64,000 bases of DNA. Source: CAVQND01 sp049518415. Its GTDB lineage: Bacteria > Verrucomicrobiota > Verrucomicrobiia > Limisphaerales > UBA8199. The notes beneath the pieces were generated by a model. That model saw only the letters and a list, made by a program, of their open reading frames with translations. It searched no databases and was not told where the DNA came from. Shown one piece after another: positions 34,272 through 42,277 of this stretch (its first letter is position 1; every line of letters starts with the position of its first letter). Both the position numbers and the translations under genes were made by a program. The stretch is taken from the NCBI GenBank assembly GCA_049518415.1, contig JBEKRX010000014.1:23772-87771 (forward strand), in the 5' to 3' direction.

Positions 34272-34637
34272 GTGCGCCTTTACCTCGACCAATGTCTGCG
34301 GTCGGAGTTGGCGGGGCTGCTGCGCTCGGAGGGACACGACGTGGTGCGGGCCTGGGAAGTGGGCCAGGGGCGGGCGGACGATGCGCTGGTCCTCGAGCGC
34401 GCGGTGCGTGAGGAACGTACGCTCGTCACGCTGGATGGACACTTCGGGGATTGGGTGGTGCTGCCCTTGTCCAGACATTGGGGCGTCATCCGGGTGAAGG
34501 CCTGCCCGCCAACGGCGCGGGAGGTCGCAGCGGTGCTCCTGCCGCTGTTGGCCGGCCGGGCGCAGACCGAGTTCCGCAACCGTTTGGTCATCGTGTCCCG
34601 GGGCCGCGCGCGTTGGATTCGGACGGCTGAGGAATAA
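34272..34637 (+). CDS. DUF5615 PIN-like toxin (Mut7-C type)
   Basis: 121 residues, GTG start. RLYLDQCLRSELAGLLRSEG with D6 is the first acidic residue of the PIN-like fold; GHDVVRAWEVGQGRADDALV and ERTLVTLDGHFGDW give the further acidic residues D36/D37 and D54, as in Mut7-C/DUF5615 ribonucleases. It lies just after the DUF433 gene and should be its toxin. Length is at the upper end of the family owing to a C-terminal NRLVIVSRGRARW strand pair. Confidence 0.85.
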   Translation: MRLYLDQCLRSELAGLLRSEGHDVVRAWEVGQGRADDALVLERAVREERTLVTLDGHFGDWVVLPLSRHWGVIRVKACPPTAREVAAVLLPLLAGRAQTEFRNRLVIVSRGRARWIRTAEE

Positions 34638-34697
34638 TCAGCGGCCTGAAATCCTTCGCAAGCTTGGCGGCCGGGCTGGACCGCTGGCGCTGGCCCA

Positions 34698-34845
34698 CCT
34701 TGGGCAGTTAGCCGGGACAGGGGGGTACGCGGCCGTAGCCCAGGCGCTGGCCCGCCTCGGCCGGCCAGTGGAACGAGCTCCGAATTGCGTCAGCAAATAC
34801 CCGGAACTCGAAAGCAAATGTAGAAAAGTATAGACGCGACCCCAC
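34698..34845 (-). repeat. Dispersed repeat family 4, copy B
   Basis: Direct copy of 33,803-33,950. Its inner end (TATACTTTTCTACATTTG on the minus strand) also recurs, on the plus strand, at 40,133-40,182, so the interval between them is bounded by inverted copies. Next to it, 34,838-34,877 holds a tandem 20-bp duplication ending CTTTCTACT twice. The minus-strand frame of the methyltransferase-like gene reads through this copy. Confidence 0.65.
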
Positions 34846-35466
34846 GCTTTCTACTGCGACCCCGCGCTTTCTACTGAAGGCGGTGGGCCAGGCCGGGCGA
34901 GCACGAACTATGCCCTCAATGATGTTGAAAGCTGGAACGCTCTCTTGATATTCAGCCGCTGTCGCGCCGAAGTGCCTGCGCAGTATTTCGTCTTCGCACT
35001 TAGACCGCTTGATTAAGAGCACAGCGACCCCAACCGGAATCACCGGGGCGAGCCAGACGGGAAAAAACATCGAGAATCCGGCAGCCTCCAGTATGATGCC
35101 CGCGCGGATTGGGTGCCTTACCACGGAGTAGATGCCGTCTCTTACCAGTCGGTGACTCTTGAAAAGACAGATGTCCCTCGAGTAATTCGACCCCAAAGTG
35201 ATCATGCCCGCTAGGCCCAGAATGCTCCCGAGGCTGATGCAACACCAGCTCAAGCTTAACGCCCATCGGGCTTGATTCTCTATAGCGAAAAGAACACTTC
35301 CCCCAAACACGCTGAGTCCCCACAGGGAGCCGATCAGGTCCGCTGAGGGGAACGTTCTGTTGAAAATGGTGACTGCTCGAACAGGACCCCTGAAGTCCTT
35401 CCATCCTTGGACGAAGCAACGGCTCAGAAATAGAACGACGCACGCGACAAATAAACACCTCATCAT
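34708..35466 (-). CDS. Isoprenylcysteine carboxyl methyltransferase-like integral membrane protein
   Basis: 252 residues from ATG 35466, whose ATGA overlaps the symporter stop; GGGGGA lies about 7 bases upstream. Five hydrophobic segments. The ICMT/PEMT signature region is visible: HRLVRDGIYSVVRHPIRAGI, then EAAGFSMFFPVWLAPVIPVG and the E-E-x-x-LRRHFG block (CEDEILRRHFGATAAEYQES), which forms the SAM site in this family. Bacterial members methylate unknown small-molecule or lipid acceptors. The conserved part ends near residue 200; the last 45 residues (after RARPAW) are encoded by repeat family 4, so the native C-terminus was probably replaced. Last gene of the 38.2-34.7 kb operon. Confidence 0.72.
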   Translation of the reverse strand: MMRCLFVACVVLFLSRCFVQGWKDFRGPVRAVTIFNRTFPSADLIGSLWGLSVFGGSVLFAIENQARWALSLSWCCISLGSILGLAGMITLGSNYSRDICLFKSHRLVRDGIYSVVRHPIRAGIILEAAGFSMFFPVWLAPVIPVGVAVLLIKRSKCEDEILRRHFGATAAEYQESVPAFNIIEGIVRARPAWPTAFSRKRGVAVESVGSRLYFSTFAFEFRVFADAIRSSFHWPAEAGQRLGYGRVPPCPG

Positions 35467-36824
35467 GCCTTCCCCCTTGCTTTTGAATGCCGCGCCCACG
35501 CTCCTGTAATGCCGTAAAAACTGATCGCGGAAACAATCAACCCTGGCAGGAATGCCTGACCTGGCATGGACGCCAGGGCCGCTAAAGTTGTTGCGTATCC
35601 GGCGACAATGCTTATGGGGCCCGCAAGAGGACTTGTTCTGGTTCGCAATGCAGCTCCTAAGAGCGCGGGTCCGAGCACAAGCAACCCGTAGAAGCAGTTG
35701 AGGAGTAAATGAACGATATCCCTGCTCATGTCTGCCATAATCACACCGGCGGCCCCGGCTATTATCGTTAACAGGCGTACGCTTTTCAGGCTGGAGTTTT
35801 CTGTCGTGCTGCGCCCTAGGATGTCCCGGTGGATCGCAAAGCTGACCGCTAAAATGAGCGAATTCACGCAACTGAGGATCACTGCGGAAAGTCCAGCAAA
35901 ACAGATCATGGCCCCGAAGTGCGGCATGCTGGTGAGAAGCGTATTAACAACGTGTTGGTCGGCGCTCTTTGAAATTGGCCCGGCCAGGGATGAGCAAAAT
36001 CCCAGGGACAGCGCGAATACGTAAAACGGGAGCACAAGCAACGCAGCCCACACGAATACCAGTTTTGCATCTTTGGTGTTGCGGCTTGAGTAGACGCGGA
36101 ACCATATCTCGGGTTGCAGCAAAGGGACACTCGCCCCGAAAAGGAAGCCTAGTATTACAAACGTCCACCCACCGAACTTCAAGGGAGACAGAATCTCGTG
36201 TGATACACCTACCCCGATAGCTCCGAGGCCGAACCTTGTCGTCAAGGAATAAAAGCCAAGCCCGATAAGCACCACGAATTTCACAGCGAACTCCAGCACG
36301 TCGCTAACTATGTCGCCGCGCATTCCCAACCACGCCGTGTAGATGATGACAAATGCGGCAGCGATATGAAAAGCCCAAGAAGGCGCGGTGGTCACTATAC
36401 CGAATATGTCTCGAAAAGCTTCGAATTGCGCCGCGACCAGAAACAGGTACGTGAGCGACACGACCAAGCCGCCGGAGACTTGCGATCCTCTTCCCAAGCG
36501 TGCGCCCAGGAAATCTCCGATCGTGGTCGCCTGAGCAGCATCCCCGAATGCCTTGAGCTCGGGGCCGATCATCGCCATCACAAGGAAGCCGCCAATCGTT
36601 GAGAGCAACGACACCAAGGCGAAACCGGTTCCGCTTTGAACTGTAGCAGATGCCAGCCCTATAATGGCTCCCGCCCCGACTTGCGTAGCGGCGCAGCTCA
36701 TCGCCAACATCCATAGCGGCGTAGCCCGGTAGTTCATCCAGAACGAGCCAGCGGAAGCGCGGAAGCCCGCCCAGACAGATGTCCCGACAGTCATCGCGGC
36801 GACCATTAAGAGCGCAAGCCACAC
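35463..36824 (-). CDS. Sodium:solute symporter (SSS) family transporter
   Basis: 453 residues with about 12 transmembrane segments. The N-terminus has FRASAGSFWMNYRATPLWML followed by SCAATQVGAGAIIGLASATV, the SSS TM1-TM2 sodium-site region, and later GMRGDIVSDVLEFAVKFVVL and FGASVPLLQPEIWFRVYSSR, typical of the PutP/SglT-like fold. Substrates of this family range from proline and pantothenate to sugars and organic acids; none can be assigned. GTG start 4 bp after the thioesterase-like gene stop; its own stop overlaps the methyltransferase-like gene start. Codon use and G+C are visibly lower than in the flanks. Confidence 0.85.
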   Translation of the reverse strand: MWLALLMVAAMTVGTSVWAGFRASAGSFWMNYRATPLWMLAMSCAATQVGAGAIIGLASATVQSGTGFALVSLLSTIGGFLVMAMIGPELKAFGDAAQATTIGDFLGARLGRGSQVSGGLVVSLTYLFLVAAQFEAFRDIFGIVTTAPSWAFHIAAAFVIIYTAWLGMRGDIVSDVLEFAVKFVVLIGLGFYSLTTRFGLGAIGVGVSHEILSPLKFGGWTFVILGFLFGASVPLLQPEIWFRVYSSRNTKDAKLVFVWAALLVLPFYVFALSLGFCSSLAGPISKSADQHVVNTLLTSMPHFGAMICFAGLSAVILSCVNSLILAVSFAIHRDILGRSTTENSSLKSVRLLTIIAGAAGVIMADMSRDIVHLLLNCFYGLLVLGPALLGAALRTRTSPLAGPISIVAGYATTLAALASMPGQAFLPGLIVSAISFYGITGAWARHSKARGKA

Positions 36825-36828
36825 TATG

Positions 36829-37347
36829 CTAATCCAAGATTAGGACCGCTTCACTTTCTCCCGTGCAGGCACCATTCCCTATTTCAAACAGAAATGGCGC
36901 AACCAGCAGCTTGTTGAGATGCTTTACCACAGGTTCACCTGTAGCGCCGCGGCGGCAGGCGATTCTGATGTCAACTTTGGGGTTGGGTTTGATGAACTGG
37001 CGAAACCGCAACTTTAGTTCCATGAACGTGGCCTTGTCAGATTCGATTCGTCGAAGGTAATCATCCTCGGAGATCGGGAGAAGCCCGTGGCGCCCAAGCA
37101 AGGCGCCGAACAGATACGAGAGCTGGCCAACATAGGTTACTATCTGAATGCGCGTGAGATGAGTTGGTTCCCTCCTGTAACAGGTTGGGGTAAACCATCG
37201 GAAGGTGCTGACTATCTGCCCGTCGGCGTAATCCGCCGTGAGCAAGTGAATCTCAGATTCGTTATATATGCGGGCGAGGATTCCCTTGTAATCCTCATCC
37301 GCCCGCTTTTTCCCGACTGGAGCTGTCGCTGTAGTGTTCATAATCAT
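36829..37347 (-). CDS. FcoT-like thioesterase
   Basis: 172 residues. The order of motifs follows mycobacterial FcoT (Rv0098): a LLTADYADG strand, FRWFTPTCYRREPTHLTRIQ, the long helix VTYVGQLSYLFGALLG, SEDDYLRRIES, then LRFRQFIKPNPKVDIRIACR and final APFLFEIGNGACTGESEAVL. FcoT-family proteins have a hot-dog fold; in mycobacteria and Streptomyces they act in isonitrile lipopeptide synthesis on beta-amino acyl intermediates. Here no NRPS, ligase or isonitrile synthase is adjacent, so the substrate is open. Second gene of a four-gene operon, 15 bp after the regulator stop. An internal ATG two codons in is an alternative start. Confidence 0.65.
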   Translation of the reverse strand: MIMNTTATAPVGKKRADEDYKGILARIYNESEIHLLTADYADGQIVSTFRWFTPTCYRREPTHLTRIQIVTYVGQLSYLFGALLGRHGLLPISEDDYLRRIESDKATFMELKLRFRQFIKPNPKVDIRIACRRGATGEPVVKHLNKLLVAPFLFEIGNGACTGESEAVLILD

Positions 37348-37362
37348 AAGAATTAAGGTTCC

Positions 37363-38253
37363 TCATGCATCGGCATCCGGCTCAAAAGCGTCCCGGAAAA
37401 ACCTGGCGCGATCTGTCGCCTTCAAAGTCACCTGTAACACCGAAGCAAGCTGCGCCAGATAATCGGGTGACAATCGAAGCCAGGCATACTCGCCTTTCTG
37501 GGCCATTCCTCGAAGACCCGTGCGGATGTAAATAATACCGGCCCGGGGAGTCGAATTCGAATTAGGTTCAAAAAGCATCGTTACGGCAAGTGGGTGCAGG
37601 AGCCTGCTTAAAGCCATAAGCCTTATACAAACACCCGTGGTGTGTGGGTGTTCATCAGGCAGTCTGAGACAAAGGAAGCTAATCCGTCCCTCCGCTTTAA
37701 CATTGCCCCCGGAGAGCTCGTTGCGCAAATCGATGAGGTGCCCTCCGTACGTGTTTGGCCAAAACCGTATCATTGAGCTCACCACTTCCGGAGACATTTT
37801 TTCCAACCGGTCAGCCTCCCTTGACCAATCGATGACATCTTCGAATCTTGGCACAATGATGAAAACGACGCTGTTCTTTGGGTTCTCAAGAAATGTTACC
37901 GCAGCATTAGTCATCAACTGATTTGAAAAGCCGGCCTCCTTCCCGCTGAGCACGGTGATTGTGCCAGTTTGGTAAGCGACTAGATGCATCATCTGCTGTG
38001 TGGCCTCCAAGTCATCAGCAACGAGCGAGTCGGCGTCCCATGCTAGGGCCGTCTGAAGCTGCTGCATATCCAGACCTGGCAACAGCTGTCTCAGCGCGGC
38101 GATCTTCTTCTCAGAAATCCTCTCGGACCCTCGTTCCCAAGCGCCAAGGTTCTGAAACTTCATGTACAGCTTTTCGGCGAGCTCGCGCTGGGTTAGTCCC
38201 GCTGCGATCCTCGCGGCTTTCAGGAGCCGCCCGGCTGTCATCAAATCTGCCAT
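37363..38253 (-). CDS. XRE-family transcriptional regulator with unknown C-terminal domain
   Basis: 296 residues. HTH of the Cro/C1 type at residues 5-60 (RLLKAARIAAGLTQRELAEK, then LGAWERGSERISEKKI). Residues 85-290 have no recognisable domain: alternating strands and helices such as GTITVLSGKEAGFSNQLMTN and NSVVFIIVPRFEDVIDWSRE, plausible as a ligand-sensing or enzymatic module. First gene of the operon with the thioesterase, symporter and methyltransferase-like genes, so it likely controls them. The promoter region holds a dyad AACGTAAACGTT 15 bp before its start, a good candidate for autoregulation. Confidence 0.8.
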   Translation of the reverse strand: MADLMTAGRLLKAARIAAGLTQRELAEKLYMKFQNLGAWERGSERISEKKIAALRQLLPGLDMQQLQTALAWDADSLVADDLEATQQMMHLVAYQTGTITVLSGKEAGFSNQLMTNAAVTFLENPKNSVVFIIVPRFEDVIDWSREADRLEKMSPEVVSSMIRFWPNTYGGHLIDLRNELSGGNVKAEGRISFLCLRLPDEHPHTTGVCIRLMALSRLLHPLAVTMLFEPNSNSTPRAGIIYIRTGLRGMAQKGEYAWLRLSPDYLAQLASVLQVTLKATDRARFFRDAFEPDADA

Positions 38254-38267
38254 TGCAAAGACGCTAG

Positions 38268-38279
38268 AACGTAAACGTT
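38268..38279 (-). promoter_or_regulatory. Candidate operator dyad of the XRE regulator operon
   Basis: Perfect inverted repeat AACGT-AA-ACGTT placed between the predicted -10 box and the regulator start, overlapping the expected transcription start. The position suits repression by the operon's own XRE protein. No second copy was found in the window. Confidence 0.4.
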
Positions 38280-38290
38280 AATGCCTTGCC

Positions 38291-38320
38291 ATTATCCACG
38301 CAAAGCCCGGCCTTCTTCAA
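38291..38320 (-). promoter_or_regulatory. Candidate sigma-70 promoter of the four-gene operon
   Basis: On the minus strand: TTGAAG (38,315-38,320), 18-bp spacer, GATAAT (38,291-38,296). Both boxes are one base off consensus-like in the key positions and the spacing is near optimal. About 37 bp from the -10 box to the regulator ATG. Confidence 0.45.
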
Positions 38321-39106
38321 CAAAAAAATAAAAAAGTTGCGGCCCCCTTGACATGTCCAGATAACATGTTACGGTTTTATGTGTATGAAACGCGTTCAAT
38401 TGAGAGCAAAGTTAAAGATGTCCATAATCTCCCATGTCCGGGACCGCGGTCCGGTGCCGGCATCCAGTTCTGGGTTAGGAGATGTGGGTCATTATGACTC
38501 ACGCGACCAGGCCGTTCAGAAGGGCGATATGCTGAATGAGACGTTTTGGCGCACATGGTCCTGCACCGCCAACCGTAACGTGAAGAAACGCTTGGAAGAT
38601 TTTGGGGGGGGGCGCACGCGGACAACCGCAAGCCGACGCTGAGCCGGCGCCGCCCGCTGCCGGCCGAGTTGTGTGTTTCTGCCGAGTGCGGAATGGGAAC
38701 GCCGAAATTTGCTGGGTTGCCCCAAGGCGGGCACCTCACCGGACGCGCGTTGTGGTCGTGAGCGTGATTAGGGCGCAGCATCGGATCTGCGCCGACTCGG
38801 ATTTGGACGGCCCTCCGCGATGGGAGCCACCCCCCGGCCCCTGAGTGGCTACGAGGCTCCCAGTGAGCGCTACCCAAAACGACAACCCTCCACCCGGATC
38901 GGGCGCGGACCCGCCCATGGGGCCCGGCGAATTCCCCGGGTTTCGCATGCCCTCGCGTCGCGAGGGCTTTGGCGCCAGCGCAGCCAGCTGGGGCCTCCGC
39001 TATCTACGCTTTCGAGGCAAGCGATTGCCTCCGCGCCCCCCGCAGCAGCCCCGGACAAGGGCGCGTTTGGTCACGGGCTGGCAAAAATCGTAAACGATTA
39101 GGTCAT
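38321..39106. other. Intergenic region, no supported gene
   Basis: Begins with a low-G+C stretch containing TTGACA (38,348) and two ACATGT words 13 bp apart (38,351 and 38,364), perhaps a second operator. An 87-codon plus-strand frame from 38,379 lacks a Shine-Dalgarno and any recognisable motif. From 38,600 the sequence turns G+C-rich with a run of nine Gs and repeat-like text. A perfect hairpin CCCTCGCGTCGCGAGGG lies at 38,950-38,966 without a T-run. Confidence 0.4.
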
Positions 39107-40015
39107 ATGAGAACGAGTAAAACAACGGGCTCAGGCCAGCGCAGGCTGGTGTTGAGCGGGACCAAGTTGTTCGTCGTCGCACTGGCGTTGGTGTTCGCCA
39201 TGGCCGGGCGAGGGCAGGAAACAGGAGAGGCGCGGCCTACGGCCGGGGCACCGCCGGGGCCGGGCGGGGCTCAGTGGCGGCCCCCGAGCCGCCCGCAGCC
39301 CGGGGCTGGATCGGGCCAAGCTGTGGAACCACGCAGCAAAGGGGAACCCCCGCCTGTCCCAGCACTAGCGCTGCAGGTAACGAATTACGTCCAGAGCCTG
39401 CGGCAGCTTGCGGAGGAGGCCCGCGGCATCGAGCAGGCTATGCCCACAAATATCGCGGAGATGGGAGCGAGCTTCGGTAGGCTGCGGGCGACGTTAACTG
39501 CGGCGAGGAGCACACTGGGGCAAATCCTGACCCAACAGAAGCAGGTTGAGGCTCAAGGGGAGAAAGTAATGGGCGTGGTGTCGGAGGTGCAGCAATCCTT
39601 CTTCGACTTGGCGAAGGAGGTCGCGGGCGTGATTGAGAGGAACCGGAGGAATGCCGGCAGCAATCCGGGCGCCGTGGAGAACGTCGTGGCCACGCTCACC
39701 AACGTGCAAATCACCGCCGAGCACGGAGCAGCGCTGATGGTGCCGTTCCGTACGTTCCTGCTGGACAGCAAGCACGAGGTCGCTGACGCCTTCGAGGAGT
39801 TGCGCCGCTACCCCGAAGTCTTCGAGCTCTGCATCCGGGCGTGCGAGATGTATCAGCGGGCCTTCGGCGAGCCGGGGAACTACGCCGAACTAGCCCGGGC
39901 GCTGACCTTGGCCCGGCGATACGTGCGGGAGATCGTTGTCGCCTTCACGCAGGCGACCGGCAAGGCCGAGTCCGCGATGCGGTGTCTCCCGGCCATCGGC
40001 TCCCCGATAGAATGA
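39107..40015 (+). CDS. Secreted/periplasmic coiled-coil protein, hypothetical
   Basis: 302 residues from ATG 39107. Signal peptide with core LFVVALALVFAMAGRGQE. Residues 30-85 are Pro/Gly-rich and probably disordered. From about 90 to 290 the protein is almost wholly helical with heptad-like spacing (VTNYVQSLRQLAEEARGIEQ; LGQILTQQKQVEAQGEKVMG; SFFDLAKEVAGVIERNRRNA). No known domain recognised; the shape recalls periplasmic scaffold or adhesin stalk proteins. Earlier in-frame codons (from 38,969) lack a signal and are rejected. It stands just inside the right inverted copy of repeat family 4, so it may have come in with the neighbouring island. Confidence 0.65.
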   Translation: MRTSKTTGSGQRRLVLSGTKLFVVALALVFAMAGRGQETGEARPTAGAPPGPGGAQWRPPSRPQPGAGSGQAVEPRSKGEPPPVPALALQVTNYVQSLRQLAEEARGIEQAMPTNIAEMGASFGRLRATLTAARSTLGQILTQQKQVEAQGEKVMGVVSEVQQSFFDLAKEVAGVIERNRRNAGSNPGAVENVVATLTNVQITAEHGAALMVPFRTFLLDSKHEVADAFEELRRYPEVFELCIRACEMYQRAFGEPGNYAELARALTLARRYVREIVVAFTQATGKAESAMRCLPAIGSPIE

Positions 40016-40132
40016 GAGGCGCGGCAGTTGATTAGCCTCCTCCTGGGGCCCTCCAACGCGGCGGCATTCCGTTGCCGCGTTGAGGAGCTGAAGGGCCACC
40101 CGACGGATCGCGGGCAGCTCCCTCGGGCAGCC

Positions 40133-40182
40133 GGGTCGCGTCTATACTTTTCTACATTTGCTTTTGAATTGTAAGAACTGAC
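40133..40182 (+). repeat. Dispersed repeat family 4, copy C (partial, inverted relative to A and B)
   Basis: Contains GGGTCGCG, then TATACTTTTCTACATTTG, and after a small deletion ACTGACGC, matching the inner end of copy B in opposite orientation with about two mismatches in the first 38 bp. It abuts the end of the DUF1080 gene. Confidence 0.65.
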
Positions 40183-40202
40183 GCCTTTTCCTTTTCGGGC
40201 GA

Positions 40203-40877
40203 TTACTTGATGTCCGGCATGTCTTTCCTGGCGATGGCCCAGGCGGCCTTTTCATCGTTGGGCAACCGCTTGACCACGGGGTTGCGGAACATCACCACGC
40301 TGCCCTCGTTGTGTTGTTGGAAGGCGAGATGGCCGGAGACGTAAGTGTTTTGCTCGTCGACGAAATCGGTCAGGATCTTGTCGTTGATCTTGATGATGAT
40401 GCGATTGCCGATGGCGATCACGTGCTGGGTCCACCAGGTGTCGTCGGGGATGAGTTGCTCGGTCACTTTATGGAAATTGTAAAGGCTGCCGGTCCGCTGC
40501 GGGTCGGCGCTGGTGTTTTCCACTTGGGCTTCGTAGCCCTTGGGCCAACCCGGGCCCAGGGCGGCGCGAATATACATGCCGCTGTTGCCGCTGTGGTTGA
40601 GCTGCACCTCGGATTTGAATTCGAGGTTGGTGTAGGTGTACGGGCTGAATAAGTGGCTGGTCGGCCCCTGGCCGATGAGGACGCCGTCCTTCATTTCCCA
40701 GCGGCCGGGGTCCGGGGCCGTCCACCCGCTCAAGGTCTTGCCGTCGAGGAGCTTGATCCACCCCTGGCGGTCTGGTTTGTCGGGCAGAGGCTTGCCGGGA
40801 GCGGTTTGGGCCTGGAGTTGGGTGATGGCAGTCGCCAAGGCGGAGACCAGCAAAAGAGTGACAGGTATTGTTTTCAT
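40203..40877 (-). CDS. Secreted DUF1080 (3-keto-disaccharide hydrolase-type) protein
   Basis: 224 residues. Signal peptide (MKTIPVTLLLVSALATAITQ, cleavage after LQA). The DUF1080 concanavalin-like fold is evident: WIKLLDGKTLSGW at the start, DGVLIGQGPTSHLFSPYTYT, FKSEVQLNHSGNSGMYIRA, KGYEAQVENT, and GHLAFQQHNEGSVVMFRNP. Some DUF1080 members hydrolyse 3-keto-glycosides; the family is strongly expanded in Verrucomicrobia, Planctomycetes and Bacteroidetes. Exported to periplasm or surface. Stands alone here. Confidence 0.92.
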   Translation of the reverse strand: MKTIPVTLLLVSALATAITQLQAQTAPGKPLPDKPDRQGWIKLLDGKTLSGWTAPDPGRWEMKDGVLIGQGPTSHLFSPYTYTNLEFKSEVQLNHSGNSGMYIRAALGPGWPKGYEAQVENTSADPQRTGSLYNFHKVTEQLIPDDTWWTQHVIAIGNRIIIKINDKILTDFVDEQNTYVSGHLAFQQHNEGSVVMFRNPVVKRLPNDEKAAWAIARKDMPDIK

Positions 40878-41593
40878 AGCGTCGAATGGATTAAGCGGTC
40901 AAGCCCATCGTAAGCGGCCCTGGCCGGCTTGGCAACGAATATACGCGCGGATTGGCCGGGGCGCAGCCTGGCACTGCCCCCAAGGGCGTTCATAAGACAG
41001 GATTAACGGGATGGACAGGATGGGGTCCAGGGGCGAATCCTGACACTGCCCCCGAGCGCGGGCGGAGGCCCTCCAGTGCGCTCGGGGCGTATGAGCTAAT
41101 AGCCGATAGCTAATAGCCAATCGCCGACCCCCTCCCATGCGCTCGGGGCGTATGGGAGCTTCGCGGGCGAGACGCCCGCGCCACTAGCCGGCGGCCCGTC
41201 TCCCGCTGAGCGGGACGGGACGGGCCTTGCCCTAGGCTTTGTTGCGCAACCGCGTTGCGGTTGGGCCTCGCTTTGGGCCGGTTACCCAGGGCAGGCTGCG
41301 CGCCAACCTTGGGCTGGTATGTTTCGGCCCCTCCGGGGCAGAAGGATGCCGCGCTGCGCGCGGGTGAAGTGGAATTGGGCGTACTGTCTGGACGTGCCTG
41401 GCGATGTCAGGGCTTAGATTTCAGATTTGAGATTTCAGATTTCAGAGGTCTGGGCAGCGGCGATTTTCGGGGCAATGTCAGCGCGCCAATGGGTGAGTCT
41501 GCGGGGGAGCGACAGAGGTGGGATGCGCCCCGGCGCTGCTGGGCAGCGCGAATTGGGTTGCCAAAGGGCGCGGGCGCGCCGAGGTTAAGCGGG
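40878..41593. repeat. Intergenic region with several direct and inverted repeats
   Basis: Two copies of a CCTG-x-CACTGCCCCC-(A/G)AG-x-GCG unit (40,969-40,987 and 41,037-41,056) and two of TGCGCTCGGGGCGTATG (41,078-41,094 and 41,138-41,154) alternate, with AGCTAATAGCC repeated between. A GGGCGAGACGCCCGCGCC hairpin is near 41,165. The segment 41,255-41,590 contains no supported gene although it stays open in the frame of the following CDS; a TTTCAGATTTGAGATTTCAG near-repeat is at 41,420-41,440. Confidence 0.5.
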
Positions 41594-42277
41594 ATGATTC
41601 GGCGTGATTACATCTTGCGGATGATCGAGGAGTTCATCCAGGTCTTGTCGAGGATCAACGCGCTCAAGCGGGGCCAGCTTTGGCGGGAGGCGGGCGGGGC
41701 GGTGGATGAAGCGTTCCAACGGCTGGCGGGGGCGGGGGCGGCGGCGGTGGCGCAACTGACGGAGAGCGAGTTGCTGGCGCGGCTGATCCAGGGCGAACCG
41801 ACGCAAGTGGTGCGGGAGAAGACGCTGATGCTGACGGCGCTGCTCAAGGAGGCCGGGGACCTGGCCGCCGCGCAGCAGCGACCCGACGAGAGCCGCAGGT
41901 GCTACGTTAAGGGCCTGGACTTGCTGCTCGGCACCCTGGCCCGCTACGAGGCCTTCGAATGCCCGGATTTTGTGCCGCGCGTCGAGGTCTTGGTCGCCGC
42001 CCTCCAAGGCACGACGCTGCCGCTGGAGACCCAGGCCCGGCTGATGCAGCACTACGAACTGATCGGCGAATTCGCCAAGGCCGAGGATTGCCTCTTCGCC
42101 ATGCTTGAGGCGGAGCCGGTCAAGGCCGGCCTGGTGGACTTCGGGATTGCTTTTTACGAGCGGCTGCGGGGCCAAAGCGATGCCAGCCTGGCGGCGGGCA
42201 ATCTCCCCCGGCCGGAACTGGAGGCCGGCCTGGCCGAGCTGCGTGGCCGCCAGGCTGCGCACGCGGCGCAGCCGTAA
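41594..42277 (+). CDS. DUF6483-family protein
   Basis: 227 residues from ATG 41594; GCGGG sits a few bases upstream. The N-terminus MIRRDYILRMIEEFIQVLSR is the diagnostic start of DUF6483 proteins, followed by a helical repeat body (LMQHYELIGEFAKAEDCLFA) that resembles TPR and by a CYVKGLDLLLG segment. Function unknown; no export signal. The in-frame extension to 41,255 runs through repeats and is not used. Confidence 0.8.
   Translation: MIRRDYILRMIEEFIQVLSRINALKRGQLWREAGGAVDEAFQRLAGAGAAAVAQLTESELLARLIQGEPTQVVREKTLMLTALLKEAGDLAAAQQRPDESRRCYVKGLDLLLGTLARYEAFECPDFVPRVEVLVAALQGTTLPLETQARLMQHYELIGEFAKAEDCLFAMLEAEPVKAGLVDFGIAFYERLRGQSDASLAAGNLPRPELEAGLAELRGRQAAHAAQP

Noticed and set aside
38379..38642. 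87-codon plus-strand frame after the XRE regulator promoter region
   Set aside because: No Shine-Dalgarno, no motif, and the 3' half lies in repeat-like G+C-rich sequence.
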